This document shows positions 25,121-37,163 of a stretch of DNA of 64,000 nt, in pieces. The notes below the pieces were generated by a model. That model was given only the letters and a program-made list of their open reading frames with translations, did no database searches and was not told the origin of the DNA. The stretch's first letter is position 1, and each line of letters starts with the position of its first letter. This DNA comes from Xiphias gladius (lineage: Eukaryota; Chordata; Actinopteri; Istiophoriformes; Xiphiidae): assembly GCF_016859285.1 (NCBI RefSeq), contig NC_053411.1, positions 18,541,222 through 18,605,221 of the forward strand. Direction: 5' to 3'. The position numbers and the translations under genes were made by a program.

Positions 25121-26989
25121 TGGTGTGTTTATACATAGCTATGCAGATATACACTAATATATATACTGTACATATTCACCGGCTGATCGGTGACTGATCA
25201 GTTTATATCCTACATATGTTGATACAAGAGGTTTTTTGTTTGTTGCATTGGTTTTTTACTATTTTTAAAAAAAGTTCTTATACTGTTACCCATCAGCTAT
25301 TAGTAATTTAAACTGTCTGTCTCATAACAACTTTTAACATTTGTGAGGGTCCGTTGTGCTGTTAAATTGGTATTCCACTAGTGTTTGTCTTGCATTTTAG
25401 AAAGGGGGGGTTACTCAAAGTAACATTTAACCTCAGTGCTCAGTAAGTCAAAAGTCAAAGTCCAAACAAACACCGAGGGTATGTTGATTTCTCAGCAATT
25501 TTTTTTCATTATTCCACTGATTATTCTAATGAATGTATTTGGAGTGTTTTACCTTTATATTTCCCGTGTTATATATTCATATTTGGGTTGCTATATATTA
25601 TGTGTGCAGTGATGTACGTGTAGCCCGTCCAACTCCCCTCCCAAAGGAGAAGATTCCCTCCTCGGAGCGGTCGCCTGCCAAAACTCCGTGTTTCAGAAAG
25701 AATAAATCTCTTCTTACTCTCACAAAAATATTTTCTACAGGTCTGTTCAAATTTGATCATCACAATGTCTCTCAATGTATTTTTTTAAAAGTATTTATCT
25801 AAATTTTTTGTGCTTGCTCTGTTTTTATTTATCGCTCTGGGCTCCTGTAGATTTCACTCTGTCACGACAAGCGCATGTCATACGTGACACCGTACTGATG
25901 AACTGTACGTTGTTCAACAATGGTTATTTGAAAAAATGAAAATAAAAACACTAGAGGATTTCTTTGACTCCATCCGCACCCCCCCAAACGTGACACTGTG
26001 TTGTCCAACGGACAGATTGTCGCGACTTTGAGCTCGTTTTCTGCTTCCCACAGGAAGTTTAAATTCGTTGACTTCATGACCTCTTCTACAGCACTACCCC
26101 TGACATCACAGCCTTATGTTGCCTTTCCCAGGTCATGAGTGTGATAAAGCTCTGAGGTGTCTTAACATAGAAAAGAAAGGGGCATTATCTCTCTATATCT
26201 GGACACTTTGTTGTATCACTTCCTGGTCACAGAAAAGATATTTTAATGAGGGAGGCTGCCCTGCAGCTGATCCTGCAAATGGAAAGAGAATTTCCCTGCA
26301 GAATGACGAAACTGACCAAAACCAGGGGAGTTTTATGGACACGCAAAGAACCCGCAGTCCTCTTGATGTTCCTTGCGCGCAACCGAAACGATTCATCCAT
26401 GCCTCCTCTGACAGGACACCTGTGGACAGCTGCCTGCTGTTTGGGGAAAAGCCTCATCAGAAAGAAGCCCAACTGACCAGGTATTCCTGTCTTCCGATGC
26501 TCCGCCATGTTTTAGATTTCTTTGTGTACTACGAATGACCTGATGGTTAATGATTACTGATGCATGAGTCACAGCAGTCAGGTAAGTCCGTCAATACTTT
26601 CATCTTGTTACTTTGCCTGTTTCTTAAAGGATCATACTAGTGTGTTAGCAGGTTTTAGCTCCTTAAATACAGTTTTCTTTTTTTTTAGTGTATTTACATT
26701 TTTGCTAACCATTTTCAAGGAATTATTTCTGGATATATTTCTTACTGCTGATCCAGGCAAACACTGGTTTGCGACAGTGCTCCTAATCCAAAAGTACAAA
26801 TAGTAGAACACACAGAAAAAAAACAGAAAACATTAAGAGAAAAGGTGCTCAGGATTTGACATTTACGTGTATACAGATGTGAAAACACAAACATTAATTT
26901 GCAGATTAAGAATGCATAACATTAAATCATCTCATAACATATTTTGCAGTTATACACTAAATCGTGTAATGATATACAGTATAAACTAG

Positions 26990-27545
26990 TCAAAACTGGT
27001 TCCACCTCGTACAGTTACACTAGTAAAATACTTCTTGCCTGTTAATGCACAAGTCAAATTAACCAATAATGTAACCTGTAATAAATTGCATTGATTACAA
27101 AAAATCAAATGTGTATTTATCACGTGAAATATTCATGTGTGAAAATTAATGCAATAAATCACTTATAGAGACTTTTTACACATGGGAAAAAAAATCACGT
27201 GCAGTCACGTGGTTATTATACATTTAACTTGTAATATGTTAAGTATGACATTTAAGACATTCAGTGGGGTAAAAGAATCACATTTAAAATAAATGGGGGT
27301 TATTACATGTTTTATATGTAAAATGACATTTCATATGCCATGAATTCGCTTCCTATATAGGAAATATGTTAAATCTTGGTCATATGAAATGACATTTAAC
27401 CTGTGAAATGTCCCAGAGTCACATGCTGCTGTAAGTGAATCTGTTTTCACATAAAACATGATTTTCACATTTACATACATTATATACATTTTAATCTTAA
27501 AATGTTCACATGGAAACTATTCAAATGTGAAATAACATTTCACAT
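26990..27545. repeat. Diverged ACATGTGAAA-type repeat field
   Basis: Many scattered copies of short palindrome-like words such as cacatgtgaaa, catatgaaatgaca and cacgtgaaat occur over about 550 bp of AT-rich DNA. They look like a decayed short-period satellite. I could not define a single clean monomer by eye. Confidence 0.55.
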
Positions 27546-27638
27546 ATCTAATAATAATAATAATAATAATGATAATAGCTTTTATCTGCATCTATTTAAT
27601 CTGCAAACATTTCTAAAAACATGTTTTCACTTTGTCAT

Positions 27639-27670
27639 TAAATGGATAAAATTGCAATTTTATCCATTTA
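27639..27670. repeat. 32-bp perfect palindrome
   Basis: The left arm is taaatggataaaattg and the right arm is its exact reverse complement with no spacer. It sits about 70 bp right of an (AAT)n array and 500 bp left of the first receptor gene. Confidence 0.9.
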
Positions 27671-28165
27671 TAATTAAATCTACAACACGGTAGAGTGTGC
27701 AAAAGCTGATGGGTCCTGAATTCTCTCTGAAGCCACTGTACATGCAATTTTTTAGCTCCAGGTGTTTTAGGGCCCTGGGTACTGTATTCCATCCACCCCT
27801 GCTATCGCTGTATAATGAGCTATTCTACTTTATTAACTACTTTTACTGGTAATCACTCTGTGCTTCTATACAAGTAGAATTTTGAGTCCCGGACCTGTAA
27901 TGGAGTATTTTTACGTGGTTGAAGGATCTGATTACGCCACTCCATGTGCCTTTGGGCAGCAGTGCAGATAAACAAACTCCTTATTATTTGATTGTAGTGT
28001 GGCAGCTTCTAGTGGCCCATATTAATCTGTTTCTTTCTTCTTTTTTTTACCCTCTTCAGTCTGAGCTGCTGAAATATAAATCTTATGTTTCTTCTGTCCA
28101 CTTTGTCACTTGGTCTCGTCTTACTCCTCCTGTACAGATTTTTCTTTGTTGCTATTGTTGCAGAC

Positions 28166-29101
28166 ATGTCTGCCAACTCCTCCTCTCCCCTCAACCTCTC
28201 CTTCCATTCCTCTTCCAACTCCTCCTTCCATCCTCTCTACTTTAAGTGCTTCAGCTCCTTGGCCGTAAATCTTACATTTGCTGCTTTCTCCGTCACCAAC
28301 GTCCTCCTCCTCCTCCCTTTCTCCCTCCTCATCCTCTACCTGGGCGTCCAGCAATGGAGGCGTCAGCGCTCCTGGACAACGACGAGTCACTCTGACCACT
28401 TCACCTATCACATGGTCGCCATGGAGCTCGTCGGCGTTTTGGGATCTGCCTGCTATTGTTTTGGCCTTTGCATGGGCAGCCGGAGGGTGATGACGTTTGG
28501 GTTTTACGCTTGCTCCATCATCTTACCTGGACACTCGCACCTTCACATCTTGACCTGTGTGGAGCGTTACCTGGCTGTTGTTCACCCCATCACCTACCTG
28601 GGCCTGAGGAAGAAGGGCGGGGTTAGGATCAGAAATATTCTCACTGGGTGCGTTTGGTTGCTGTGCTTCGGATGGGTGGGGTTAATAATCCTATCCTGCC
28701 CACACTTTCCCATCATCTCGTTTATTTGCCTTTTTGCCTTCACCGTAATTGTCGTATGTTTTTGCAGCCTCTCTGTTCTCTGCGCTCTGATTCGTCCAGG
28801 GCCTGGGGACACAGGCGGGGAAAGAGAGCAGGCAGACCAATCAAAGCAGAGAGCTTTTCACACCATCATGGCCATAACGGGAGTGTTGTTGTTTAAGTTT
28901 GGTGGGCTCCTAGTTTGCACTGGGATCAGTGTGTCGATGAGAGGGAACAGTGACTGGTGTCCGTTGTTAATGTCAGCATTCTGGCTCTGTCTGCCCAGCA
29001 GTCTGGTTCTACCGCTGCTGGTTCTGCACAGAGCAGGAAAACTGGCATATTGTAGATGCAAAACAGAACCAGAATTAACAGTCAATAAGGAACCAAATTA
29101 G
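28166..29101 (+). CDS. Divergent seven-transmembrane receptor (rhodopsin-like), copy 1
   Basis: A 311-residue protein in one coding exon. I chose the ATG at 28166, three bases after a strong acceptor (tttgttgctattgttgcag), over the earlier in-frame ATG at 28085, which lies inside the pyrimidine tract. The N-terminus has three N-glycosylation sites (N4, N10, N18). Hydrophobic segments follow at about 33-60, 80-103, 111-132, 160-180, 184-207, 236-258 and 268-292. ERY at 133-135 in ERYLAVVHP stands where the class A DRY motif belongs. The usual TM6 CWxP and TM7 NPxxY are absent; TM7 reads CLPSSLVLPLLVLHR. It is about 310 residues, typical of short class A receptors. I cannot name the family or ligand. 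It is clearly paralogous to the gene at 37164-38108. Confidence 0.85.
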   Translation: MSANSSSPLNLSFHSSSNSSFHPLYFKCFSSLAVNLTFAAFSVTNVLLLLPFSLLILYLGVQQWRRQRSWTTTSHSDHFTYHMVAMELVGVLGSACYCFGLCMGSRRVMTFGFYACSIILPGHSHLHILTCVERYLAVVHPITYLGLRKKGGVRIRNILTGCVWLLCFGWVGLIILSCPHFPIISFICLFAFTVIVVCFCSLSVLCALIRPGPGDTGGEREQADQSKQRAFHTIMAITGVLLFKFGGLLVCTGISVSMRGNSDWCPLLMSAFWLCLPSSLVLPLLVLHRAGKLAYCRCKTEPELTVNKEPN

Positions 29102-29789
29102 AATAGAAATTACCATTTTTATCCAGAGTCCTCAAAGTAGACCTCAAAGTAGGCTGTACTTATGCTGCATTCACTTCATATCGGAGTTGTCGTAATTATC
29201 AGTTTCCCACTTGTCAATAGCATTTACGTCAACACCCAAGACATAATTATGACTGGGAAAGTCAATTTTTTCTGACATCTCTGATATATCCGACGACACT
29301 AAAAAGTACTGGAGTGTCAGCAATGTCCATTGTTAAAGGTCATTAAACACTTCATTAAACAGATACAGTGCTATATTGAACAAGCACGGTATTTTTAACC
29401 CTCACACAAATATTTATTTCAAGCATTTTTGGTGGCCTAGAGATTGTACTCGTAGGGCTAGTTGGTAAACTGGTGAAGCCAGTGTGCTAACCGTTAACAC
29501 ATTAAAAAGCCAGAACATGCTAGCATTGGTCTGTCACTTTAGCTTCCCAAGATTCTGTCTCGTCGGTACTGTGCACTCTCCCTGACATTTTGTTTTCAAG
29601 ATTGTATATCATCTCAATCAATAAAAAAATGTATTGAAGAGGGACAAAAGCTTGCTTGCTTGAACCTGGACAATAAGTTCCCACAATTTGTTAAAAAGAT
29701 GTATTTGTAATGTCCACTACTGTATAACTGCCTGCACACCAGCTTTTTCAGTAATCATTGGTGCTGCCTCCTCTTCATTGGTACCTCTG

Positions 29790-29850
29790 ATCTGTGGTGT
29801 TCCCCAGGGCTCCATCCTGGGTCCCCTTTTGTTCTCCATGAAATAAACGA
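29790..29850 (+). mobile_element. LINE reverse-transcriptase fragment
   Basis: The translation contains GVPQGSILGPLLFSM, the conserved block of LINE reverse transcriptases, and then stops. Nothing else of the element is recognisable around it. Confidence 0.75.
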
Positions 29851-31989
29851 AAAATCCAAAATAAAGCTCTTTATTAATGTTAGCCCAAAGTTTTATCTTT
29901 CCAGTTCTAGTGTATTTTATTTGTTTAGTTAGTTTATTGTACTGTTTTGTTTTTCTTCATGTATTTTTGGTATTTTATTCTATTTAATTCTCTCTAATAT
30001 GCCAGTTTTATTTAATTGTAGTGATGAATAGTTTTGGGTTTGAAAGTGCTTACAAATAATGTTTGTTATTATTTATTATTATTTTGAGTGCGGTTCATGA
30101 TAGCACTACAGCTCAGTGGAATAGATGAGATTAGAGCCCATCAGGGCAGCTCAGAGTAGATTAGACCTGGATGTACATGCACCTGTATAGTCTGTTTATT
30201 GATGTTATCATCTTTATTGTTAAGTTTTATTTTAACAAAATATTGATTTTGCCCGTTTTTTACTTACTTATTGGTATCACGTATCATTTCGACTGCTATT
30301 CCATGTTACTTTTTAAAATTAATGGTTTTTGTTGTATTTACTGATAGATGAGTCTGTTTATGTGTGTCTGTTATTAATATGCTGGCAGCCAAATTTCCCA
30401 TGCAGGACAATATGGAATGATCTGACCTGAACCTGAGCTGAACTCAGCTCTTTGTACCCTCCAATGACCTGTTCAATCTCTGCTTATCTTTTATTCCCGT
30501 CCGCTGATTCTCGTGCTTGTAATTTTGATCAACTGTGTAAACTGCCTTGAACCGTATCTGCTGTGTCATGTGTCGTCGTTCGTGTCCAGCTACATTTTAT
30601 CAGCAGCTATTGCCTGTGACAAAGTGTAAATTATTTTTTCTGGTGTCTGAAGGTCTGAACTATGGCTCCATTGGAGCATGTTTAAGTCCAGCATCAATGA
30701 ATCTATGAGGTTGTGTAGTGCACAATGATAAATGGTGGTAAATTAAGCTTCTGTGAGATCTGAGACAACTTGAATAAACTCCTGAAATCATGGGCAGCTC
30801 ACACTAAATCAAAGACACACACACACACACACACACACATGCGTTATGCACACAGTGAAGGTAATTTCTTCTGTCATTTGCATGGCCTCTAGCTGCTACT
30901 GCCTTCATGCCTTCGGCAAAGTGTTTCTGCTTTGCATTTGTTCTCCATACCTGAAACATGAAAACGTCACAGGAAAATTATTCTTAGCCTTTCTACTTTC
31001 TAGTTCATCTTGAAGACTGATCATGTCCAAGATGTGTTCTGTTTGAGAGCTCCAGTACAAACCAGTCCTACTCCAAAAAGCAAACTCTAATGAGTTTAGT
31101 GTCACATGTGATCAAAATGACAGGTGATCAGAAATTTCTGGTGGTGCATTGTTTATTTCTCAAAAGTTTGCTGCAAGATGTTGATTATATATAAAGCAAA
31201 TCAAAGCACTTTGTATAGATGTGTTATCATGATTATTTATTGAAGAAAATGTAAGATGACAGGTCATAGGATCTGATAGTGTTGTGATGGAGAGAGCAGA
31301 AGTTATGAATCATCATTAAGTAATAATAAATAAAGTCTACGAAATCCAGTTCATGCTAATTGGATTTATAACTCTGCCATCAACCCTGTCTCCTAGAACT
31401 GAAGTTTCTATACAACTAAAACGGCAACAGCAAATACATTTTGTAGAGAATTGCATTTGCGACCAGATCATGTCTTCTACGCCCGTAATGAGGAAATGTT
31501 GTCAATTTACATATTTGGCAAGTCCCAAATATGGTGATGCTGAACGTATCAGGGAAATGTTCACAGACAACAAAACATCTGATCCTGCAGCTCAACATCC
31601 ACCTGTAGTGACTCCAGCATCATTAAACCGTTTTATGGCCCTGTTGAGACTCTCACAGCACCTGGTTCAGGTTCGGGAAAGACCCGTTCACAGTGACCTC
31701 AGACACAACCTCTTTATTTACATTTAGCTACATTACCTGCTTCCTTAAACAGACACATAAATCCTGTCAAATGTCCATTAAGATTGGAAATTTGACAGGA
31801 TTCAGATGAATTACAAAGAAAGACTGGTGTGTATTCAGAACTTACTGTTCAGAGCACTTACCAGCTCTGTGAGTCTGTGTGTTATTTTAGTTGCTTCTGT
31901 GGCTGCAGTTTGGTGCTGCTAGCAGGACAGGAGAAATGTTTGTACTTCCAAGTCATTGTGTTCTCTAGTGCTTTCTAATTCTGTTTGTA

Positions 31990-32875
31990 GCTGTGCAGGG
32001 GCTCGTTCTCCATCCCGGTCGGGGTGGTAGCAGCTGGTCAGGTGTCCACAAAACAGCATCTTACGACGGGAGGGACATCTCCGAAGTCGGGCCATTTTTC
32101 TCTCTGAGCACCACAGAGAGGCCGATGCTTACTTTTATAACGAGCAGGCTACACTATTGTAACGCTCTCCTCCTCTCAGGTCTCTACCAAAGAACACAAT
32201 ATATCAGCAACAACTGATTCAGAATTCTGCTACACGAGTTCCGTCTGAGACCAGAAAAAGAGCACTCATCACACCCCGTTGAAAGTCTAGTCTAGTCTCA
32301 GTTTATAAGGCCCCACATGGCCTCACACCAGACTACCTCTCAGGAACGGTTTTGGTAATGACCCGGGAAGGGCCCTCAGATCCTCCGGTTCCTCTCTTTC
32401 AGCCGTTCCCCAAAGCAGAACAACAACATTTGGTGATGCTGCTCTCAGCCAATACGTTCCAGGCCGCTGGAACAGCCTCACGGAGGAAAAGCTGAAAATA
32501 CCGATTTTTTTAAACCTAAACGACAAAAACCATCTATACACTCGGGCTTTAAGTAGTGATTTATGATTTTATGTTTTCAGTATTTATACTTATTTTATTG
32601 TCATCATTATTTTATTTATTTAATTTTATTAACATTTTACTATTTTACTACAATCAGTTTCTTTGTATAGTATTTCATTGTTTTCTTTTATTGTTATTTT
32701 TATAATTTGTATCATCTTTTATTATTTATGTATGGTTGCTTTTGTATTCATTAGTCTCCAAATCCATTTTTAACATCCTATGTTTTGTCAGTTGCTTGTA
32801 AAGCACTTTGAATTGCATTTGATTTGTTTGAAAGGTGCTATATAAATAAAGTTTGATTGATTGATTGAGATGTTT
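31990..32875 (+). mobile_element. L2-type LINE 3' end
   Basis: Across several frames the sequence carries the typical end of a fish L2-like open reading frame: SRLHYCNALL-SGL, then segments for 'iqnsatrv...rkrahhtp', a short 'slykaphgltpdyls' block, and a final W-N-S-L region. It ends in a tail like gtgctatataaataaag followed by four copies of attg-type units (32856-32873), the usual terminus of these elements. Frameshifts and stops show it is inactive. Confidence 0.8.
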
Positions 32876-33049
32876 AACTGATTGTCTTTGAGGCTTCGGA
32901 CTGTTGGTCAGATAACACAAGTCAACTGAAGACGTCTTGTTGGACTGTGAGAAATTGTAAAGGATTTTTTTATGAACAATGCAATTACTCGATTATTTGA
33001 AAATATAACATTAATAATAAAAAAACTATTGTCAGTTCCAAACAAGAAC

Positions 33050-33320
33050 TACTCACTAGCAACTACACAGGTGTACCATACCAACTATAAAATACAGCCA
33101 CCTCAAATACCCTAGCAACCCCAGGGCAACAGTGAAAGCCTTAGTAACCACATAGCAACCTCCTATTAACGCTTTCAATGACCATGACAACCATCCTAGC
33201 AACATCCAATCAGTTTATATCCACTTACAAACGAACTAGCAACCATTCCAAGAATCCAGCAAACACCTCAACATAAGGTGAATCCTGCCCCCTAACATAA
33301 GCCTAGCAACCTCTGCAACA
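33050..33320. repeat. cctagcaacc-type minisatellite
   Basis: Diverged units built around ctagcaac with spacers of about 15-30 bp recur at least ten times. Such tagcaacc repeats are common in fish genomes (recollection). No coding potential. Confidence 0.7.
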
Positions 33321-33897
33321 CCTTTTCCATTTTGAGTTCTTTAAGGAGACAGATTTTGTGAGTGGATAAGCAGTTGGTCGGTTTAAACATACTGAAATTT
33401 AGTACAAAAAAAGTTTCAAAATGCACTACGGCTGTCACTTGTAAAAAAAAAAATAAAGTCTGAACGAATCCGGATGCAACCCAATGTAGCATATTTCTGT
33501 CCTCCTCCATTTACATTGATGGGCTTAGTTTACTAATAGTGCAACAGGACATGCAATAGATCAAGCTGAAATTGAATTTTAAAAAGCACCCTCGGCTGCA
33601 CCACAAGGAAAAACGACTTCAAATGCTCTGATGTGCTTTCAGACTGTAAATTTTGAATTGAAACAGTTTGTTACAGTTGAATTTTTTTCCCAAGTTCAAA
33701 CAATTGATCGAATTTCCAGTTACCACCAAAATTGTGACACTGAAATTGTGCCCAAATTTTGAGAAATGCTGCTGCAAATACAGCCATCGCCATATGGTTT
33801 TGAATAGTAAAAAAAATTCTTCCAAATTTCTCGTATTTTTATAATATCTAAACAATCTCACATGGGTACAACCTAGCGCAATCTGAACTTCCTATCT

Positions 33898-34572
33898 TTA
33901 CCCACTATTATAACGGCACCAGGATAGTTTTTCTTTTGTCCTGTGCAGATAAAGCAGAGGTAAAACCAAACTGCTGGGTAGATCAAACCATAATCCAAAA
34001 GTCTGCACCTTAAAGCCGACACTGTGGCTCATCAGCCGTGACTCAGCCAGTGCTGTGGAAACAAGGAGCCCAACAAACCACAAACACAGCACTCCCATAA
34101 TGGCCATAATGGTGCGAAATGCCCTTTGCTTTCGATTGGTCAACTCTTTCCCCGTCCCCGCCTCCTTTTGCCTGGCCCTGGACGAATCAGAACACAGGGA
34201 ACCGAAAGGCTGCAGAAAGAGATGACAATTTAAGAGAAAGCTAAATGGCAGAAAAAAGTTACACCGCTCCATACGAGACTGCTCCACAGCAGCCAACCGA
34301 TACTTATGTTTCTGATCCTGACGCCCCCTGACTGTCTCATCCCCAGGTAGGTGATGGGGTGAACAACAGCCAGGTAGTGGTCCACACAGGTCAGGAGGTG
34401 AGCGAAGGTTTCTCCATAGAAAAACAATGGAATAAAGACAGTGCCCCGCAATCATCACGGTAGGGAGATCAGAGTAGGAGACACAGAGTAAGAAGGCCGT
34501 CCCCAAAACCCAGATTAGTTACGTGGCAGCCGGATGGTAGGTGAAGACATTGGAGTGGCTCATCATTTTGAA
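33898..34572 (-). pseudogene. Frameshifted, 5'-truncated receptor pseudogene, inverted relative to its paralogues
   Basis: Read on the minus strand, the DNA encodes MSHSNVFTYH (matching MTHSDLFIYH of copy 2), an in-frame stop at 34519-34521, LGTAFLLC..., a frameshift, HLLTCVDHYLAVVHPITYL in another frame, a second frameshift back, then KQRAFRTIMAIMGVL and FDLPSSLVLPLLYLHR up to the stop at 33898. The N-terminal part including TM1 is missing. The two reading-frame changes and the stop rule out a full receptor. Here DHY replaces the ERY of the intact copies. Confidence 0.85.
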
Positions 34573-34909
34573 TTTTATCACCATAAACAAGGTATTTCCA
34601 GGTCGGATTATACCATTTTCATGGTAGTGTTAGTAAGATCTGGAGAAGTCGTCTTTGCGTCATTACATATGATAGACTTCAGTTTGTGAAATCACAAGAA
34701 CACACGATAAAATTCCAGGAACCTGGAGCAGATTTTGGCAAGAATTTGCTGGAATGCCAGGATCTCAGTTCCCGACATTCAATCATGCTGTCGGTGCTGC
34801 TGTTTGTCAGCTGACCCAGTACTCAGTGGAGGAATAAGGTGAAATGAGAATTTTCCTCCTGTGCTTTCCAACATTCAATGTTTACTGTGCAGTGTGCAAA
34901 GAAAACCCC

Positions 34910-35065
34910 ACAGTCCTGCTGCTGTCTGTCACTCTGACATGTGAGCATTAAAAACAACACACACTCAAACATTAATATCCATTACACCTGCACCAGAAGC
35001 CAGTGAACAGCAGATACTGGGTTTGAAAAGGAGAGGGAAGAAAGAAACACCAATCAGGTGGGTGT
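34910..35065 (+). pseudogene. Orphan copy of the receptor non-coding first exon
   Basis: This stretch shares the order acagtcctgct ... ccagtgaacagca ... agaaagaaac ... aggtgggtgtt with 36285-36440, the probable first exon and donor of receptor copy 2. No receptor coding exon follows it on the plus strand before that copy, so it is a leftover of a duplication or rearrangement. Confidence 0.55.
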
Positions 35066-35279
35066 TTTTGGCTGAGGTTAAATCTTAAATGTGATTTTAA
35101 CCGCAACAAGATTTCAAACTTATACTAAGGTATTCAAACACTTTTTCTAAAAACCCTCTTAAAAATTTAATTAATATTACGATAAAGATAAATAATGTAA
35201 AATAGAGAAGACCATGTGCTTGGTCTTACTGGCATTTACAGTAAGTGTATGATTAAGAAGGGATATCAGGAAATTATCA

Positions 35280-35470
35280 ACGGCACTAAGAGCCTACATG
35301 GATTTGAACCAGGAATATATAATAATGTGTCATCTGCATAAAAACTGACTTTGCAGCACTGATTAGGAAGAATAATACTATTTACGTATAATGTAAATGA
35401 TAATGGACCGAGAATGCAGCATCTCATTACTGATGGCAAGAGGTCTTGATTCAGCACCATCAATACCAGC
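35280..35470 (-). mobile_element. Non-LTR reverse-transcriptase remnant
   Basis: On the minus strand the translation reads LGPLSFTLYVNSI and then FYADDTLLYI, the reverse-transcriptase catalytic block of a LINE. The related DNA at 38380-38780 shows it belongs to a repeated family in this region. Confidence 0.8.
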
Positions 35471-36359
35471 ACCATTAAGTGTGTTAGCATGCAAAAATGA
35501 GCTAATTAGCTCATCTAAACTCAAACTATAGCTGAGGCTGTTGGGAGTGTCATCAGTTTTGCAGATATGTGTTCATAAAGAAAAGTACTGGAAAAATAAA
35601 AATCTGACCTGATGATGGGACCATGAATGTCTATACAGTTTTGACTGTAGTCCCACTCGGCATGATTATCGAACGAGTTGTATCTTATATCAGTGTTCTT
35701 CTGAGAAAATGTGGTAGCAAATATGGTCCAAAACTGGAGTCGCAGATGTGAATAAACGCAGTCGTGCACAAACAAACACGCAAGTGTGCCGGGCTTAACG
35801 ACAGGATTTGATTTGAATACACGCCTCTTGGTTTGTAAGTAATTTAAATCCTGTCAAATGTTTGTGGTAATGGTATGAATTAAATGAACCATAGTTAAAG
35901 ATTGCTACACTGCCGGCACCAATTTAAATCAGCTGTTAATGACTGGATTTCTTAAAACTTTAAATTCTGGAAATTTATTATAGTGTTTAGGAAAGTTTGA
36001 GATGTTTAAGATAATGAACTTATATGTGCATCAATCAGTAAAGTTGTAGTATAATGTATATTGTATGATGCTATAATTAAAGAAAGTTATAAATGTCATA
36101 ATAATTAACTATGTGTTTGCGTTTTCTTTGTACAGTCTCTATACTGATCTCTCCGATTGCCATGATATTCAAATAGTGGTGCTGCTGACCCTGCAATCTG
36201 ACCTCCTTTGGCACAATAATGCAAAAAATAAATTTGCCTGTTGTAATTTACTGTAAAAGAGTATCATTAAATATGACTTGCAAAAAACCAACAGTCCTGC
36301 TTTCACCTGTTCTATACACACACACCTTAAACAAAGATACATATTAAAATCTATTTGAA

Positions 36360-36433
36360 CCAGATACCAGTGAACAGCAATCAGTGAATTTTGAGACGCA
36401 GGAGAAGAACGATCAGAAAGAAACTCTGCTGAG
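36360..36433 (+). other. Probable non-coding first exon of receptor copy 2
   Basis: A segment ending in a consensus donor (GAG|GTGGGT at 36434) lies 0.7 kb before the acceptor used by receptor copy 2. Its similarity to 34910-35065, including the donor, suggests a conserved 5' UTR exon. The transcription start is not determined. Confidence 0.45.
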
Positions 36434-37163
36434 GTGGGTGTTCTTTAAAAAGAAATACAATAAATAAAGATTTAGTTATTTGGAAATATTTAAAAATGTA
36501 GTTATTCATTGAATTCAATGTTGAAAAGATTGTGTAGGAATTACAGAATTATAGATTATATATATATATGAATTTGTAAGGAATTATAGATGTGCCTAAA
36601 TGTTGTCACATATTAAAATGCATATCCAGTGTTTTTACAAATGTTTTTGTATTTTATTTGCTAAATTGGTAATACTTGGAAAATCCTTCATTTGAGTGAA
36701 TTTAAATTTGTGAGTTCTTTTGGAACTTACTAAACTTTATTTTGTGATTGCTTTTTAAGATCTACCTTGAGATCATTTTTTTGTTGACTTAGCCTCTGGT
36801 TTCCGAAAACTAGATAAAGATAGCTGTGCCGTAAAGAAAATCAAGTCAAGATAAACCTGAGAAAAACGTATGTTTTGAGGGTGTAGATCAGAGGCTTACA
36901 TGTGTAACCATGGTTCTCTCAGTCCTCGCTTGACCCCTGTCGGGGCAGCGGATGTAGATAACCTTTAAGACACAAGATGGTAATTTAGCTTATTTTTGAG
37001 CGTTAAATGAAATTTCCCATGAAGCTAAATCTCATCTCTTACGGATTGCTAAACAACCTTTTATTAGGCAGATTATTTATTTTTTCCATGTCTCCATTTG
37101 ACTTTGACATTCTTTCTCTTTTCTCCTCCTTTTATTTTCAGTGCCTCTCCTCTTCAGGCCTCC

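Larger units (their letters stand above)
23961..28165. other. Intergenic stretch upstream of the first receptor gene
   Basis: No supported gene. It holds a short hairpin MITE-like element (25071-25120), a diverged ACATGTGAAA-type repeat field (about 26990-27545), an (AAT)n array (27551-27568), a 32-bp perfect palindrome (27639-27670), and the splice acceptor used by the receptor gene (28163). A weak candidate for that gene's non-coding first exon ends at 26480. Confidence 0.6.
29102..33897. other. Intergenic, LINE-rich stretch
   Basis: No supported gene. A candidate poly-A signal for the receptor gene is at 29620-29625. A LINE fragment (29790-29850), a CA array (30814-30839), an L2-type LINE 3' end (about 31990-32875) and a tagcaacc-type minisatellite (33050-33320) fill part of it. 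Confidence 0.6.
34573..36360. other. Intergenic stretch between the inverted pseudogene and receptor copy 2
   Basis: It holds an orphan copy of the receptor first-exon region (34910-35065) and a reverse-transcriptase remnant on the minus strand (35280-35470). The remainder is AT-rich with no recognised feature. Confidence 0.6.

Noticed and set aside
28085..28165. Upstream ATG adding 27 hydrophobic residues to receptor copy 1
   Set aside because: It falls in the pyrimidine tract before a strong splice acceptor, and copy 2 shows the same arrangement with a start just after the acceptor.
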